Assembly: GCF_003012735.1 (NCBI RefSeq)
Contig: NZ_PXYI01000001.1
Span: 62,001-126,000, forward strand
Direction of reading: 5' to 3'
Source of the DNA: Allosphingosinicella deserti
GTDB taxonomy: Bacteria; Pseudomonadota; Alphaproteobacteria; Sphingomonadales; Sphingomonadaceae
Length of the DNA stretch: 64,000 bases
The notes below the pieces were generated by a model. The model was not told the DNA's origin. It searched no databases and worked only from the letters and a program-made list of their open reading frames with translations. This document shows, one piece after another, positions 36,018 to 44,669 of the stretch (positions within the stretch are counted from its first letter, which is position 1; every line of letters starts with the position of its first letter). Both the position numbers and the translations under genes were made by a program.

Positions 36018-36794
36018 TCAGGCGATCGCCGGCTGCCAGCGCAGCAGATGGCCGCGCAGCCGTGCGAACAGGGTGTTGAGGGTGAAGCCGATCAGGCCGG
36101 TGATCGCGATCGCGACCAGGATCACGTCCATGCGCTGCTGCGCCTGGGCGAGGCTCATCGTCGCCCCGAGACCGGCGCCCGCCCCGAGCAGCAATTCGGT
36201 GCCGATGGTCGCGATCCAGGCGAAGGCGATCGCCTGGCTGAGCCCGGTCAGGATCAGCGGCAGCGCGCCGGGGAGCAGCACGTGGCGCAGCAGCTGTGCG
36301 CGGCTGAACCCGAACAGCGCGCCGACATCGGTGTTGCGCCGCTCGGCGTGGACGATCCCCTCGTAGGTGTTGAGCACCGTCGGGTAGAATGCGGCAAGGC
36401 CGACGATCAGCAGCTTGGCGGCCTCGCCATTGCCGACCCAGAGGCCGATCAGCGGAAGCCAGCCGAGCAGGGGGACCTGGCGGATGGCGTGGTAGAGCGG
36501 GCCGATCAGGCGGTCGACGGACCGGAACAGGCCCATCGCGATGCCGAGCAGCACGCCCGCGCTTGCACCGAGCACGAGTCCGGTGAGCGCGCGCGACGTC
36601 GTCGTCACCGCATCGGTGAGCAATTGGCCCGACGCGGCGAGCTCTGCGAAGGCGGCGGCGATCGATGCCAGCGGCACGAAGGCGAGTGCACGGGCGCCGC
36701 CGACTTCCGCCTGTGCCTGCCATAAGGCGAGCAGCAGGATCGGGATGAGCAAGCCGAGCGCAACGCGGGCGGCGGGATGGCGGTGGGCGCGCAT
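36018..36794 (-). CDS. ssuC: ABC transporter permease, SsuC-like (second copy)
   Basis: 258 residues with about six spans. The BPD_transp_1 EAA-type loop is seen in YEGIVHAERRNTDVGALFGFSRAQLLRHVLLPGALPLI, and HAIRQVPLLGWLPLIGLWVG is typical of SsuC/TauC. It follows the first permease with a one-base gap. Two permease genes allow a heterodimeric channel, which is unusual for Ssu systems that normally use a homodimer. Confidence 0.92.
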   Translation of the reverse strand: MRAHRHPAARVALGLLIPILLLALWQAQAEVGGARALAFVPLASIAAAFAELAASGQLLTDAVTTTSRALTGLVLGASAGVLLGIAMGLFRSVDRLIGPLYHAIRQVPLLGWLPLIGLWVGNGEAAKLLIVGLAAFYPTVLNTYEGIVHAERRNTDVGALFGFSRAQLLRHVLLPGALPLILTGLSQAIAFAWIATIGTELLLGAGAGLGATMSLAQAQQRMDVILVAIAITGLIGFTLNTLFARLRGHLLRWQPAIA

Positions 36795-36795
36795 G

Positions 36796-37554
36796 TCAGG
36801 CCGCCTTCCAGCGCAAGGTGCGCCGCTCGATCAGCTTGACCCCGCGATCGAGCAGGAAGCCGATCAGACCGCTGACGAACACGCCGGCCAGCACCACGTC
36901 GATGCGGAACAGCTGACGGGCCATTTCCATCATCTGGCCGATGCCGCTGCCGGCGGCGAGCAGCTCGCAGGCGATGAGCACCAGCCAGGCGCGGGTGAGG
37001 CCGATGCGAAGCCCGGTCAGCACCGGCGGAGTCGCCGCAGGCAGCAGGATGCGGCCGAGGAACGGCAGCAGAGGGGTGCGGTAGAGCTTCGCCACCTCGA
37101 AATGGCTGCGCGGAACACCGCGCACGCCGTCGAACGCGGCGAGTGCGACCGGGAAGAAGGCGGCGATCGCGACGACGACGATCTTGAACCGTTCCTCGAT
37201 GCCGAGCAGCAGCACCAGCATCGGCAGGAAGGCGAGCACCGGCACCTGCCTCAGCGCCTGGAAGAGCGGACCGAACAGGGCCTCGGCGAGCCTCGAGAGG
37301 GCCAAAGCGGTTCCGAAGGCCAGACCGGCCGCGGCGCCCAGGCCGAAGCCGATCAGCAGCCGGGTGAGGCTGATGGAGAGGTGGGCGACAAGCTCGCCGT
37401 TCCGCCACATCGCGAGGAGCGCGGCGACGACGTCGGCCGGGGCGACCAGCACCTGCGGCGGGAACAGTCCCGCGGCCGACGCTGCCTGCCAGAGCAGAAG
37501 CAGAGCCACCAGGGGTGCGAGGCCGAAGCCGATGCGCGAGAGGTTAGAGGTCAT
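36796..37554 (-). CDS. ssuC: ABC transporter permease, SsuC-like (first copy)
   Basis: 252 residues with about six spans. FQALRQVPVLAFLPMLVLLLGIEERFKI and FDGVRGVPRSHFEVAKLYRT followed by RILLPAATPPVLTGLR give the SsuC signature and EAA loop. Its ATG abuts the stop of the MFS gene with no gap (TGAATG), so it is translationally coupled. It is a paralogue of the next permease, and the two may form a heterodimer. Confidence 0.92.
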   Translation of the reverse strand: MTSNLSRIGFGLAPLVALLLLWQAASAAGLFPPQVLVAPADVVAALLAMWRNGELVAHLSISLTRLLIGFGLGAAAGLAFGTALALSRLAEALFGPLFQALRQVPVLAFLPMLVLLLGIEERFKIVVVAIAAFFPVALAAFDGVRGVPRSHFEVAKLYRTPLLPFLGRILLPAATPPVLTGLRIGLTRAWLVLIACELLAAGSGIGQMMEMARQLFRIDVVLAGVFVSGLIGFLLDRGVKLIERRTLRWKAA

Positions 37555-38733
37555 TCACGCCTCCGAAGCGGCGAGGTGGGAGGGATGGCGTCGGCGGATC
37601 AGGCCGACCGCCGCGGCGCCGGCGAGAAGGATTGGAAGCCACAGCAGGAACATCGTCTGCAGAGGCAGGATCTTGGTCATCAGCCCACCACCGAGCGCTC
37701 CGGCAGACGACCCGGTCATCGAGGCGAGATTGTAGAGGCCGGCGACCTTGCTCTTGCCCCCGGGCAGGCCGGCGAGCACGCGGACGTTGATCAGATGGAC
37801 GATCGCCGCGCCGGCGCTGAGCAGGACGGCGCCGAGCGCGAGCGCGGCGAAATCGCCACCGAAGCCGAAGGCGAGCAAGGCGAAGCTGCCGAGAACCAGC
37901 CCGACCACATAGCCCGCATTGCGGCTGAGGCGGCGCACCAGGGTTCCGGCGACGAACAGCATGATCGTGGCGGTCGCGCCCTGGACGAGCATCAGCCGGA
38001 TGCCGTCCTGTTCGCTAAGCGGCGGCAGCGCCAGCGCGAGAAGGATGATGAAGGTGCCGAACAGCGCCGACGTCGCGGCATTGAGGAATTCGACGATGCA
38101 GGTGTCGGCGATGTTGGGATCGCGCAGCAAGGCCGTCACTTCGGCGAGGAAGCCGGGCTGTGCGTCATCAAGGGGAACAACGTCGCGGCTGGGCAGGAAG
38201 GACAGGCTGAACAGCGCCATCAGCCCGAACAGCACGCTGACCAGCAGGAAGCCGATGGTGACGTTGCCACGGGCCGCGAGGAATGCGGCCGCGGCCGGGC
38301 CGAGGATCGACAGGCCCGCGGTCAGGGAGCCCCGATACCAGCCGCCCCGAGTCTCCCGCTCGCCGCGGAGGCGCTCGAGGAAGGCAGAGTTCATCGATAC
38401 CATCCGGAACGGGATGCACAGGCCGATCACCCAGCGGCCGAGCGCCAGCGCCAGCCACGAGGCGGAGAAGGGCATCAGCAGATTGACGAGCAGCGGCCCC
38501 ATGCTCGCCGCGAAGTAGATGGGCCGGGCGCCGTAGCGGGCGATCAGGAAACCGGCGGGGACGGTGACCAGGATCATGCCGACAGATTCCATCGCCGAGA
38601 CGATCCCGATCTGGAACGGCGAGGCGCCGAGCTGCAGCGCGTAGAGCGTGGTCACCACCTTGCCGAGCCCGACGGTAAGGCCGCTCACCAGCGAGAGCAG
38701 GACGAAGCTGGTCATGAAGCGCCGGTCGTTCAC
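37555..38733 (-). CDS. MFS transporter within organosulfur operon
   Basis: 392 residues with 12 spans (SFVLLSLVSGLTVGLGKVVTTLYAL, SLTAGLSILGPAAAAFLAARG, and so on). The start is a GTG at 38733 that overlaps the binding-protein stop as GTGA, matching the coupling pattern of the neighbouring genes; a longer ATG-like extension would overlap that gene by 54 bases more. It resembles drug/metabolite-type MFS exporters in having few charged residues in its spans. In this operon it could export a desulfurised product or import a second substrate; this is inference. Confidence 0.86.
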   Translation of the reverse strand: MNDRRFMTSFVLLSLVSGLTVGLGKVVTTLYALQLGASPFQIGIVSAMESVGMILVTVPAGFLIARYGARPIYFAASMGPLLVNLLMPFSASWLALALGRWVIGLCIPFRMVSMNSAFLERLRGERETRGGWYRGSLTAGLSILGPAAAAFLAARGNVTIGFLLVSVLFGLMALFSLSFLPSRDVVPLDDAQPGFLAEVTALLRDPNIADTCIVEFLNAATSALFGTFIILLALALPPLSEQDGIRLMLVQGATATIMLFVAGTLVRRLSRNAGYVVGLVLGSFALLAFGFGGDFAALALGAVLLSAGAAIVHLINVRVLAGLPGGKSKVAGLYNLASMTGSSAGALGGGLMTKILPLQTMFLLWLPILLAGAAAVGLIRRRHPSHLAASEA

Positions 38734-39854
38734 GAGCGATCGCCTCGCGCGGACGATGCGGCGGCCGATTGCTGCGGCTGCGGCCAATGGCCTTCGAGCT
38801 TCAGATCGCGCAGCGCTTCGGCGGCAAAGCGGCGATCGAGCAATTTGTCGACGTCGACTTTCGAGCGGACGAGGCCGTTGCGGAACGTATAATCGGCGAC
38901 TTCGCGATAATGGCCGACCAACGCCTCGTCGTAGAGCGGCGAGAAGCGATCGCGCCAGCCGACCCGCGGCTCGGCATATTCGGCCTCGACGACGCTGCGC
39001 GGAGTCTCGGCGCGCGCGGCGATCTCGATCACCTTGTCACGGTTTTCCGGCAAGGACGACCAGTAAGCGGCGCGGACATAGGCTTCGGCGACGATTCGGG
39101 CGAGATCGGGGTGGGAGTCGACGAAATTTCCGCGGGCGAACAGCTCCGCCCGCATCTTCCAATCCTCGGGCGCCTGCTTGGTCGACCAGATGATGCGGCC
39201 GACGCCTTTCTGCTCGAGCAGATGCGCATCGGAGAGCAGCACGACGGCGTCGACGTCACCCGAGGCAAGGGCGGCGTGGCTCGCCGGCGGGTTGATGTTG
39301 ACGATCTGAAAGTCGGAGAGCTTGAGGCCCGCCTGCCCGACCAGCTTGGAGAAAGGCAGTTCCCAGGGCCGGCCGCGATGCAGGCCGATCCTCTTGCCCT
39401 TGAGATCGGCGACGCTGCGCGCGGGGAGGTCCTTGCGGGCGACCAGATAGACGTTCTGGCCACGGCCGACCGGAACGACCAGCCGAAGGTCGACACCGCC
39501 CGACGCCGCGATGATCGCCGGAAAGTCGCCATAGCTGGCAAAGTCGATGCGCTCGGCGGCGAAGCCTTCGTTGATCATCGGACCGCCGACCGCGGTCGGC
39601 ACCGGGAACCAGGCGAGCTTGACCCCGCGCTTGGCGAGCTCTGCCTCAAGCCAGCCCTGCTGCTGGATGATCGCGGTCTGGCCCTGGTAGCGCTGCTCGC
39701 CCTGATGCGGATAGGCGATGCTGGCGATGGTCAGGGTCGTCGGCTTTCCGTCGGGCTTCGTGGCGGATCCCTCGGATCCCCCGAACTGGAACAGCAAGGC
39801 GCCGCCGAGAACGAGCAGGACGAGCGCGCCGATCAGGATCGATCGCGGCTTCAT
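38730..39854 (-). CDS. ssuA: SsuA-like ABC substrate-binding protein
   Basis: 374 residues. An N-terminal hydrophobic segment (ILIGALVLLVLGGALLFQF) without a clear cleavage site suggests an anchored periplasmic protein. The mature part shows the SsuA/TauA pattern: GWLEAELAKRGVKLAWFPVPTAVGG, RIDFASYGDFPAIIA, LKGKRIGLHRGRP and SGDVDAVVLLSDAHLLE. Unlike the two proteins at 39851 and 43385 it lacks their Cys-Pro-Val-Pro motif, so it is the true receptor of the transporter. Its start overlaps the previous gene's stop by four bases (ATGA). Confidence 0.9.
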   Translation of the reverse strand: MKPRSILIGALVLLVLGGALLFQFGGSEGSATKPDGKPTTLTIASIAYPHQGEQRYQGQTAIIQQQGWLEAELAKRGVKLAWFPVPTAVGGPMINEGFAAERIDFASYGDFPAIIAASGGVDLRLVVPVGRGQNVYLVARKDLPARSVADLKGKRIGLHRGRPWELPFSKLVGQAGLKLSDFQIVNINPPASHAALASGDVDAVVLLSDAHLLEQKGVGRIIWSTKQAPEDWKMRAELFARGNFVDSHPDLARIVAEAYVRAAYWSSLPENRDKVIEIAARAETPRSVVEAEYAEPRVGWRDRFSPLYDEALVGHYREVADYTFRNGLVRSKVDVDKLLDRRFAAEALRDLKLEGHWPQPQQSAAASSARGDRS

Positions 39855-40930
39855 GCCGAAACCTCCTCGAGCGATCGAGCGGCAGCGTGCGACGGCTGCG
39901 TCAGGGCGTCGAGCGGCCGGCGATCGATCCATGCCGGAACATCGACCGGCACCGGCAGGAAGCCGCGATCGAACAGGAAGCCGGCGAAATCGGCGAGAGC
40001 GTCGATGGCGCCCGGATCGAGATCCGTCTTGAGGCGCCGGTGCAGCGTGTCGCCGCCATAAGCGGACCGGACGAATTGCTCCGGCGATCCGGTCTCCCGC
40101 GCGATGTAGGCGAGCGTTTCGGCCGGATGGTTCTCCGCCCAATCGCCGGCAGCACGGACGTGGCGGAGCAAGCGGGCGGCAAGATCGGGATAGAGGTCGA
40201 CGGTGGCGGTATCGACGGTGAGCGGACGCGGCGTGCCGTTGTTGATCCGGATCTTCGGATCCGGGTGGAAGCCGGTGTCGACGACGACGTGCGCGCCGGC
40301 AAGGAAGGCATATTCATGGCCGAGCGAGCCTTTGACGTGGATCGCGTCGACCTCGCCGCGGACGAGGGCACCGAATTCGGCCGCGTAGAGCGGGCGTCCG
40401 CGCCAGCCGCGGCGGCTGTTCGCACCGACCCGGGCTTCGCCCTCGCCGACCGGCGGATCGCCGGCATCGATGTCGATCCACTCGACGTCCTGCTCGGCGA
40501 CGCCGCCGAGCGACAGACCGGCGAGAAGCGCACGCAATGCCGTGGCGCGGAAGATGTCGACCTTGTCGGCCGCGCGGCGGGGGAGGGCGATGCGCCGCCC
40601 TTTGAGATCTCGGGGCGTGCGGATACCCGAGGCGGGAAGGGTGAGGATCGCCTGGCTCTCGTCGACCCAGTTCAATCCGATCACCCGGGTGTCGGCGCCT
40701 GCGGCGCGCGCCCAGATCGCCGGCACGCTGCCCCCTTGGCGGAAGCTGTGCGCGAGGTGGTGATCGTAATGGCTCGCCCGGGTTTCGGGATCCTGGCTGT
40801 CCTGGATGGATCGCACGTCGATGCCGAGCGCGCCGAAATCCTGCTCGATCACGCCCTGGTTGATGGCGATGCCGAGCGGCGTCGGGACGGGGCAGCGCGT
40901 GTACCAGATCTCGCGTGGATAGGCGGTCAT
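39851..40930 (-). CDS. DszB-type desulfinase-like protein (second copy)
   Basis: 359 residues with no signal peptide, so probably cytoplasmic. The start MTAYPREIWYTRCPVPTPLG aligns with YSNCPVPNAL of DszB, the 2'-hydroxybiphenyl-2-sulfinate desulfinase, whose nucleophile is that Cys. Cys13, His54 (SHYDHH) and Arg64 (SFRQGGSVPAI) reproduce DszB Cys27, His60 and Arg70, with the same ten-residue spacing between His and Arg. Generic annotation would call it an ABC binding protein. ACGGAGG precedes the ATG. It lies 43 bases after the TonB receptor gene. Sulfinate desulfination releasing sulfite is the inferred reaction; the substrate is unknown. Confidence 0.78.
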   Translation of the reverse strand: MTAYPREIWYTRCPVPTPLGIAINQGVIEQDFGALGIDVRSIQDSQDPETRASHYDHHLAHSFRQGGSVPAIWARAAGADTRVIGLNWVDESQAILTLPASGIRTPRDLKGRRIALPRRAADKVDIFRATALRALLAGLSLGGVAEQDVEWIDIDAGDPPVGEGEARVGANSRRGWRGRPLYAAEFGALVRGEVDAIHVKGSLGHEYAFLAGAHVVVDTGFHPDPKIRINNGTPRPLTVDTATVDLYPDLAARLLRHVRAAGDWAENHPAETLAYIARETGSPEQFVRSAYGGDTLHRRLKTDLDPGAIDALADFAGFLFDRGFLPVPVDVPAWIDRRPLDALTQPSHAAARSLEEVSA

Positions 40931-40973
40931 TTCGGCCTCCGTTCGGGCTTGGGTGAGGGTTGGAAGAGGGGCA

Positions 40974-43307
40974 TCAGAAGCGTGCCACCAGTGCGACGCC
41001 GTAGGTGCGCGGCTCACCCCATTGGATCGTATCGCCGGTGATGGCGGCGGCGGCATTGGCCTGCGGCAGAGCGTGGTTGCGATAGTCGACGTCGAACAGA
41101 TTGTTGACGTAGGCGGTCAGGGAGAAACGCTCGCCTGGGGCGGAATAGGTGATCCTGGCATTGGTCAGCGTGTAACCAGGCTGGTTCAGAAGGAACCGGT
41201 TCACATTGTCCTGCGGGGTGATGTAATAATATTGGAGCGACTGGTAACGCGCGTCCGCGGCGAGCTGGATCTCGCCGCTGTTGGCGAGCGGGATGGCGTA
41301 GAGCGCACCGACGTTCAGCGTGAGGTGCGGCGACCGCACGAATTCCGCGCCGGACAGGTCGGCGCCGCCATTCACCACCTGCAGGGAATCATATTCGGTA
41401 TCGAGCAGGCCGATCGCGGCATTGAGACTGAGCCCTTCGATCGGGTGGGCCGCGATCTCGAACTCGGCGCCGTCGACATGGGCGCTCTGCGCATTCTGCA
41501 GATAGGAGGTGGTGGCGCCGCCGACGGCGCCGGGGTTGGGCCCGACGACGTTGATCTGGACGTCGTCATATTCGTAGTGGAAGGCCGACGCGTTGAAGGT
41601 CAGCGCGCCGTCGAACCATTCGGATTTGTAGCCGAGTTCGAAGGCATCGAGCTTTTCCGGAGCGACCACCTGCAGGGCCGCGGGCAGCTGCGCTGCGGTG
41701 TTGAAGCCGCCGGATTTCACGCCGTGGGAATATTTGGCGTAAAGCAGATGGTTCGGGGCGACCCGCCAGGAGGGCGTGATGTCGTAGGTGAAGGCATCCC
41801 AGGTGCGCTTCAGATCGCCCGAGAAGGTGCCGGCGCCGCCGAAGGTGCCGGTGTAGCTCTCCCACCACCGCGCAGTGTCGCTCCACCGGGCCGCGGCTCC
41901 GTTGGGCGAGGCGCTGCGCGCAAAGGCGAGCGTCTTGGTCTCGCGGGTGAAGCGGGCGCCGACATTGAGGTCGAACGCGTCGCTCAGTGCGTAACGCGCA
42001 TTGGCGAAGACTGCGCCGCTCTCCGCCTTGTGATCGTAGATCGTGCGGCTGTAGGCGTTCGGCGCGGTGTCGCCGGGACGCGACGGCACCGACCCGTCGG
42101 GCAGGGTGGCGGAGGCCGCGAAGGAATCGATCTTCTCATTGAAATAATGAAGGCCGAGGATCCAGCTGAAGCGCCCGGTCGGCGCCGAGGCGAGGCGCAG
42201 TTCCTGGCTCCATTGCCGGCTGACCGAGTCGACATAGCCGCGGCTGATCTCCAACGGCGTATAATCGCTGTCGTTGGTGCTGGTGGAGGCGTAGCGTTCG
42301 AAGCCGGTGAGGGCGGTCAGCGTCAGGCCGCCGAAATCCCAATCGAGGCGGAACAGACCGCCATATTGCTCGGCATCGCTGTTGTCGTCGGCATTGGTGT
42401 CGACCACATCGCGGTCGGTGGACGGAACATAGCCGTTGCGCAGTACGCCGTTCGCGGCATAGCTGCCGGTGGCCCAATAGCCGCCGAACGTCTTGTACTT
42501 GCGGTAGTGGGCCGAGACGAGCGCGGTGACGTCGCCCGACCGTCCGAGCAATTGCGCTCGGACGACGCTGTCCTCGATCGCATTGTCCTTCTCGCCGGTG
42601 AACAGATTTTCGTAGCGGCCATCCTTGTTCTCGATGTGGCCGGAAATGCGGGCGGCCAGGGCACCGGGGACGATCGCGGCGCCGACGCCGCCTTCGATGA
42701 TCTTGTCGTCGAAGCGGCCATAATCGAGCTTGACGTAATTCTCGCCGTCCACCGGATCGAGCGACGGCCGCTTGCTGATGACGCTGATCGCACCGCCGGT
42801 GGTGTTCTTGCCCCACAGGGTGCCCTGCGGCCCGCGCAACACCTCGACGCGTTCCACATCGAAGAGCGGGAGCCCCGTCGCGCTCGCATTGCTGATGTAG
42901 ATTTCGTCGAGATAGAAGCCGACCGGATTGGCGAGATCCTGCTGCTGCTGACCGGCGCCGACGCCGCGGATCCACCACCGAGGGCGGCCGTGCTGCTGGG
43001 CGCCGGCTGAGGCGTTGGGAACGTAGTTCAAAACTTCGTTGGCCGATCGGCCGACGCCGCCCAACGTGAAGGTGTCGGCACCAAGCGCGGTGACCGCGGT
43101 CGGCACGTCCTGGATGCTCTGTTCGCGCTTGTTGGCGGTGATGACGATCGCCGCGCCGTAATCGGCCGTGTCGGCGTCGCTTGCCGTCGCGACGCCCTCG
43201 GCCGAGGCCAGTTGCGGCGGCGCTGCCGTCCGTTCCTGGGCGAGCGCGCCGCCGGCAGAAAGTGCGGCGAGCGACGCGACACTGGCCAGATGAATCCCCT
43301 TATGCAC
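40974..43307 (-). CDS. TonB-dependent receptor of organosulfur operon
   Basis: 777 residues from a GTG at 43307; a TTG three bases upstream (43310) is the alternative, with GGAAGG ahead of both. A signal peptide (SVASLAALSAGGALAQE), a TonB box (IVITANKREQSIQDVP), a plug (VERVEVLRGPQGTLWGKNTTGGAISVI) and a beta barrel ending in the terminal Phe of GVALVARF are visible. It lacks an STN domain and is not linked to a sigma factor. It sits 77 bases after the first DszB-type gene, suggesting import of a sulfur compound too large or too scarce for porins. Confidence 0.93.
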   Translation of the reverse strand: MHKGIHLASVASLAALSAGGALAQERTAAPPQLASAEGVATASDADTADYGAAIVITANKREQSIQDVPTAVTALGADTFTLGGVGRSANEVLNYVPNASAGAQQHGRPRWWIRGVGAGQQQQDLANPVGFYLDEIYISNASATGLPLFDVERVEVLRGPQGTLWGKNTTGGAISVISKRPSLDPVDGENYVKLDYGRFDDKIIEGGVGAAIVPGALAARISGHIENKDGRYENLFTGEKDNAIEDSVVRAQLLGRSGDVTALVSAHYRKYKTFGGYWATGSYAANGVLRNGYVPSTDRDVVDTNADDNSDAEQYGGLFRLDWDFGGLTLTALTGFERYASTSTNDSDYTPLEISRGYVDSVSRQWSQELRLASAPTGRFSWILGLHYFNEKIDSFAASATLPDGSVPSRPGDTAPNAYSRTIYDHKAESGAVFANARYALSDAFDLNVGARFTRETKTLAFARSASPNGAAARWSDTARWWESYTGTFGGAGTFSGDLKRTWDAFTYDITPSWRVAPNHLLYAKYSHGVKSGGFNTAAQLPAALQVVAPEKLDAFELGYKSEWFDGALTFNASAFHYEYDDVQINVVGPNPGAVGGATTSYLQNAQSAHVDGAEFEIAAHPIEGLSLNAAIGLLDTEYDSLQVVNGGADLSGAEFVRSPHLTLNVGALYAIPLANSGEIQLAADARYQSLQYYYITPQDNVNRFLLNQPGYTLTNARITYSAPGERFSLTAYVNNLFDVDYRNHALPQANAAAAITGDTIQWGEPRTYGVALVARF

Positions 43308-43332
43308 CAAGTTCTTTCCTTCTTCCCCCTTG

Positions 43333-43370
43333 CCCGCCGACGGCGTCCCGTGCGGGCGCCGACCGGCGGG
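43333..43370 (-). promoter_or_regulatory. Intercistronic hairpin before the TonB receptor
   Basis: Two stacked stems: CCCGCCG/CGGCGGG (7 bp) and inside them CGGCG/CGCCG (5 bp) around an 11-base loop. No T-run follows in either direction. It lies 15 bases after the first DszB-type stop. It could stabilise the upstream message or lower expression of the downstream genes. Confidence 0.55.
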
Positions 43371-43384
43371 TGGTCTTCTTCGTG

Positions 43385-44455
43385 TCAGGCGGCGTCGCGC
43401 GTTCGGCGGGCGATGCCTTCGAGCGGGCGTGGATCGATCCAGTCGGCGACATCGAAATCGGCTTCCAGGAAGCCGTGCGCGAACAGGAAGTCCTTGAAAT
43501 CGGACAGCGCATCGACGGAATCGTCGTCGAGGAAGGTGCCGAGTTTCTGGGCGGCGTCGGCGCCGTAGGCCGCAAGGACCCAATCCGGGGTCGAGCCGGT
43601 TTCGCGCGCGATATAGGCGACCGTCTCTTCGGGATGGGCCCGCGCCCAGTCGCCGGCATCGACGACCCGGGCGAGGAAACGTGCAACGAGATCCGGCCGG
43701 GCCTCGATCAGGTCAGCATCGACCGTCAGGGTGCGCGGGGTACCATTGTTGACCCGAACCTCCGGATCGGGATGGCTACCGAGATCGGCGATGATCCGGG
43801 CGCCGATCAGCCGCGCAGTTTCGAGCCCGAGCGCGCCCTTGACGTAGATCGCGTCGACGTCGCCGCGCAGCAGCGCCAGCGTCTCCGCCTGATAGCCGTG
43901 GCGCAGGCGGCGGCGGACGCCGTCCCCGGTCGCGATGCTGCGTGTGCCGCTGTCCGGCGCTTCGCTGCTGCGCGTGTCAATCCAGTCGACATTCTTGAGG
44001 CTGAGCCCTTCCAGCCCGAGTGCGGCGTGGAAGCCGCGCAGGGCCGAGGCGCGGTTGAAGTCGATCGAGATCGGATTGACCGGCAGGCCGATCCTGAGGT
44101 CGCGAAGGTCGCGGGCGCTGTGGATGCCGCTTTCCGGCAGTGCGAGGATCGCCTGGAATTCGTCGGTCCAGGACAGGCCGATCACCCGCGTGTCGCGGCC
44201 GCGGGCACGAGCCCAGATCGCCGGAATGTTGCCACCCTGGCGGAAGGAGCTGGGCAGCGTGTGATCGAAGTGGGATTCCTGCGCGGCGGCGTCATTCGTT
44301 TCCTGGATCGACTTCAAGGTGATGCCGTCCGGGGCGAACTCGTCCGCGAACCAGCCGCGTTGAACGGCGATGCCGAGCGCGGTCGGGACGGGGCAGCGCG
44401 TGTACCAGAGCGTGTCGGTGATGCTGGCGGAGGCGGTAGCTGTGTCGGTGGACAT
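43385..44455 (-). CDS. DszB-type desulfinase-like protein (first copy)
   Basis: 356 residues, no signal peptide. It starts MSTDTATASASITDTLWYTR and continues CPVPTALGIA, which aligns with DTLTYSNCPVPNAL of the DszB desulfinase. Cys21, His62 (ESHFDH) and Arg72 (SFRQGGNIPAI) match DszB Cys27, His60 and Arg70; the His-Arg spacing is again ten. CGAAGGAGC precedes the ATG at 44455, which rules out the longer in-frame extension. It is the first enzyme gene of the operon, 190 bases downstream of the cysteine-rich leader peptide. A paralogue lies two genes on; the two differ enough to have different substrates. Confidence 0.78.
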   Translation of the reverse strand: MSTDTATASASITDTLWYTRCPVPTALGIAVQRGWFADEFAPDGITLKSIQETNDAAAQESHFDHTLPSSFRQGGNIPAIWARARGRDTRVIGLSWTDEFQAILALPESGIHSARDLRDLRIGLPVNPISIDFNRASALRGFHAALGLEGLSLKNVDWIDTRSSEAPDSGTRSIATGDGVRRRLRHGYQAETLALLRGDVDAIYVKGALGLETARLIGARIIADLGSHPDPEVRVNNGTPRTLTVDADLIEARPDLVARFLARVVDAGDWARAHPEETVAYIARETGSTPDWVLAAYGADAAQKLGTFLDDDSVDALSDFKDFLFAHGFLEADFDVADWIDPRPLEGIARRTRDAA

Positions 44456-44540
44456 GGGGGCTCCTTCGCGGAAACGGGTCCGCGGACTGTGACTCGGAGA
44501 TGTCGATTGCGACGGCCGGCGAGGCGCGCGCACCAGGGTT

Positions 44541-44559
44541 CCGCCACGCGCTGTGGCGG
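44541..44559 (-). promoter_or_regulatory. Hairpin in organosulfur operon leader
   Basis: CCGCCAC and GTGGCGG pair perfectly across a 5-base loop, about 85 bases upstream of the first desulfinase-like gene. It may take part in the attenuation described for the leader peptide. Confidence 0.5.
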
Positions 44560-44624
44560 TGGCCGTGAGGTTATCGCCCGGGCGCCACGCGATTACGCGC
44601 AGACGCAGCAATCAGGTCAGGGAA

Positions 44625-44669
44625 GCGGCAATCTGCCGCCAGGCCTCAACAACAGCGGCGACAGGCCGC
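44625..44669 (-). promoter_or_regulatory. Alternative-hairpin region overlapping the leader peptide
   Basis: Read on the minus strand, four short segments alternate: GCGGC (44669-44665), GCCGC (44659-44655), GCGGC (44639-44635) and GCCGC (44629-44625). Segment 2 can pair with 1 or 3, and segment 3 with 2 or 4, so 1:2 with 3:4 excludes 2:3. Segments 1 and 2 flank the first Cys codon, and the remaining two Cys codons follow segment 2. The 3:4 stem can extend to 6 bp (GCGGCA/TGCCGC). This is the geometry of ribosome-mediated attenuation. Short GC arms could also arise by chance. Confidence 0.55.

Noticed and set aside
36541-38892. A 783-codon plus-strand frame across the permeases and MFS gene
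   Set aside because: It is Gln/Glu/Arg-rich without motifs and crosses several real minus-strand genes.
39851-40930. Reading this gene as a periplasmic ABC binding protein
   Set aside because: There is no signal peptide or lipobox, and the Cys/His/Arg set of DszB is retained, so an enzyme is more likely. It is kept as an alternative, not as the call.
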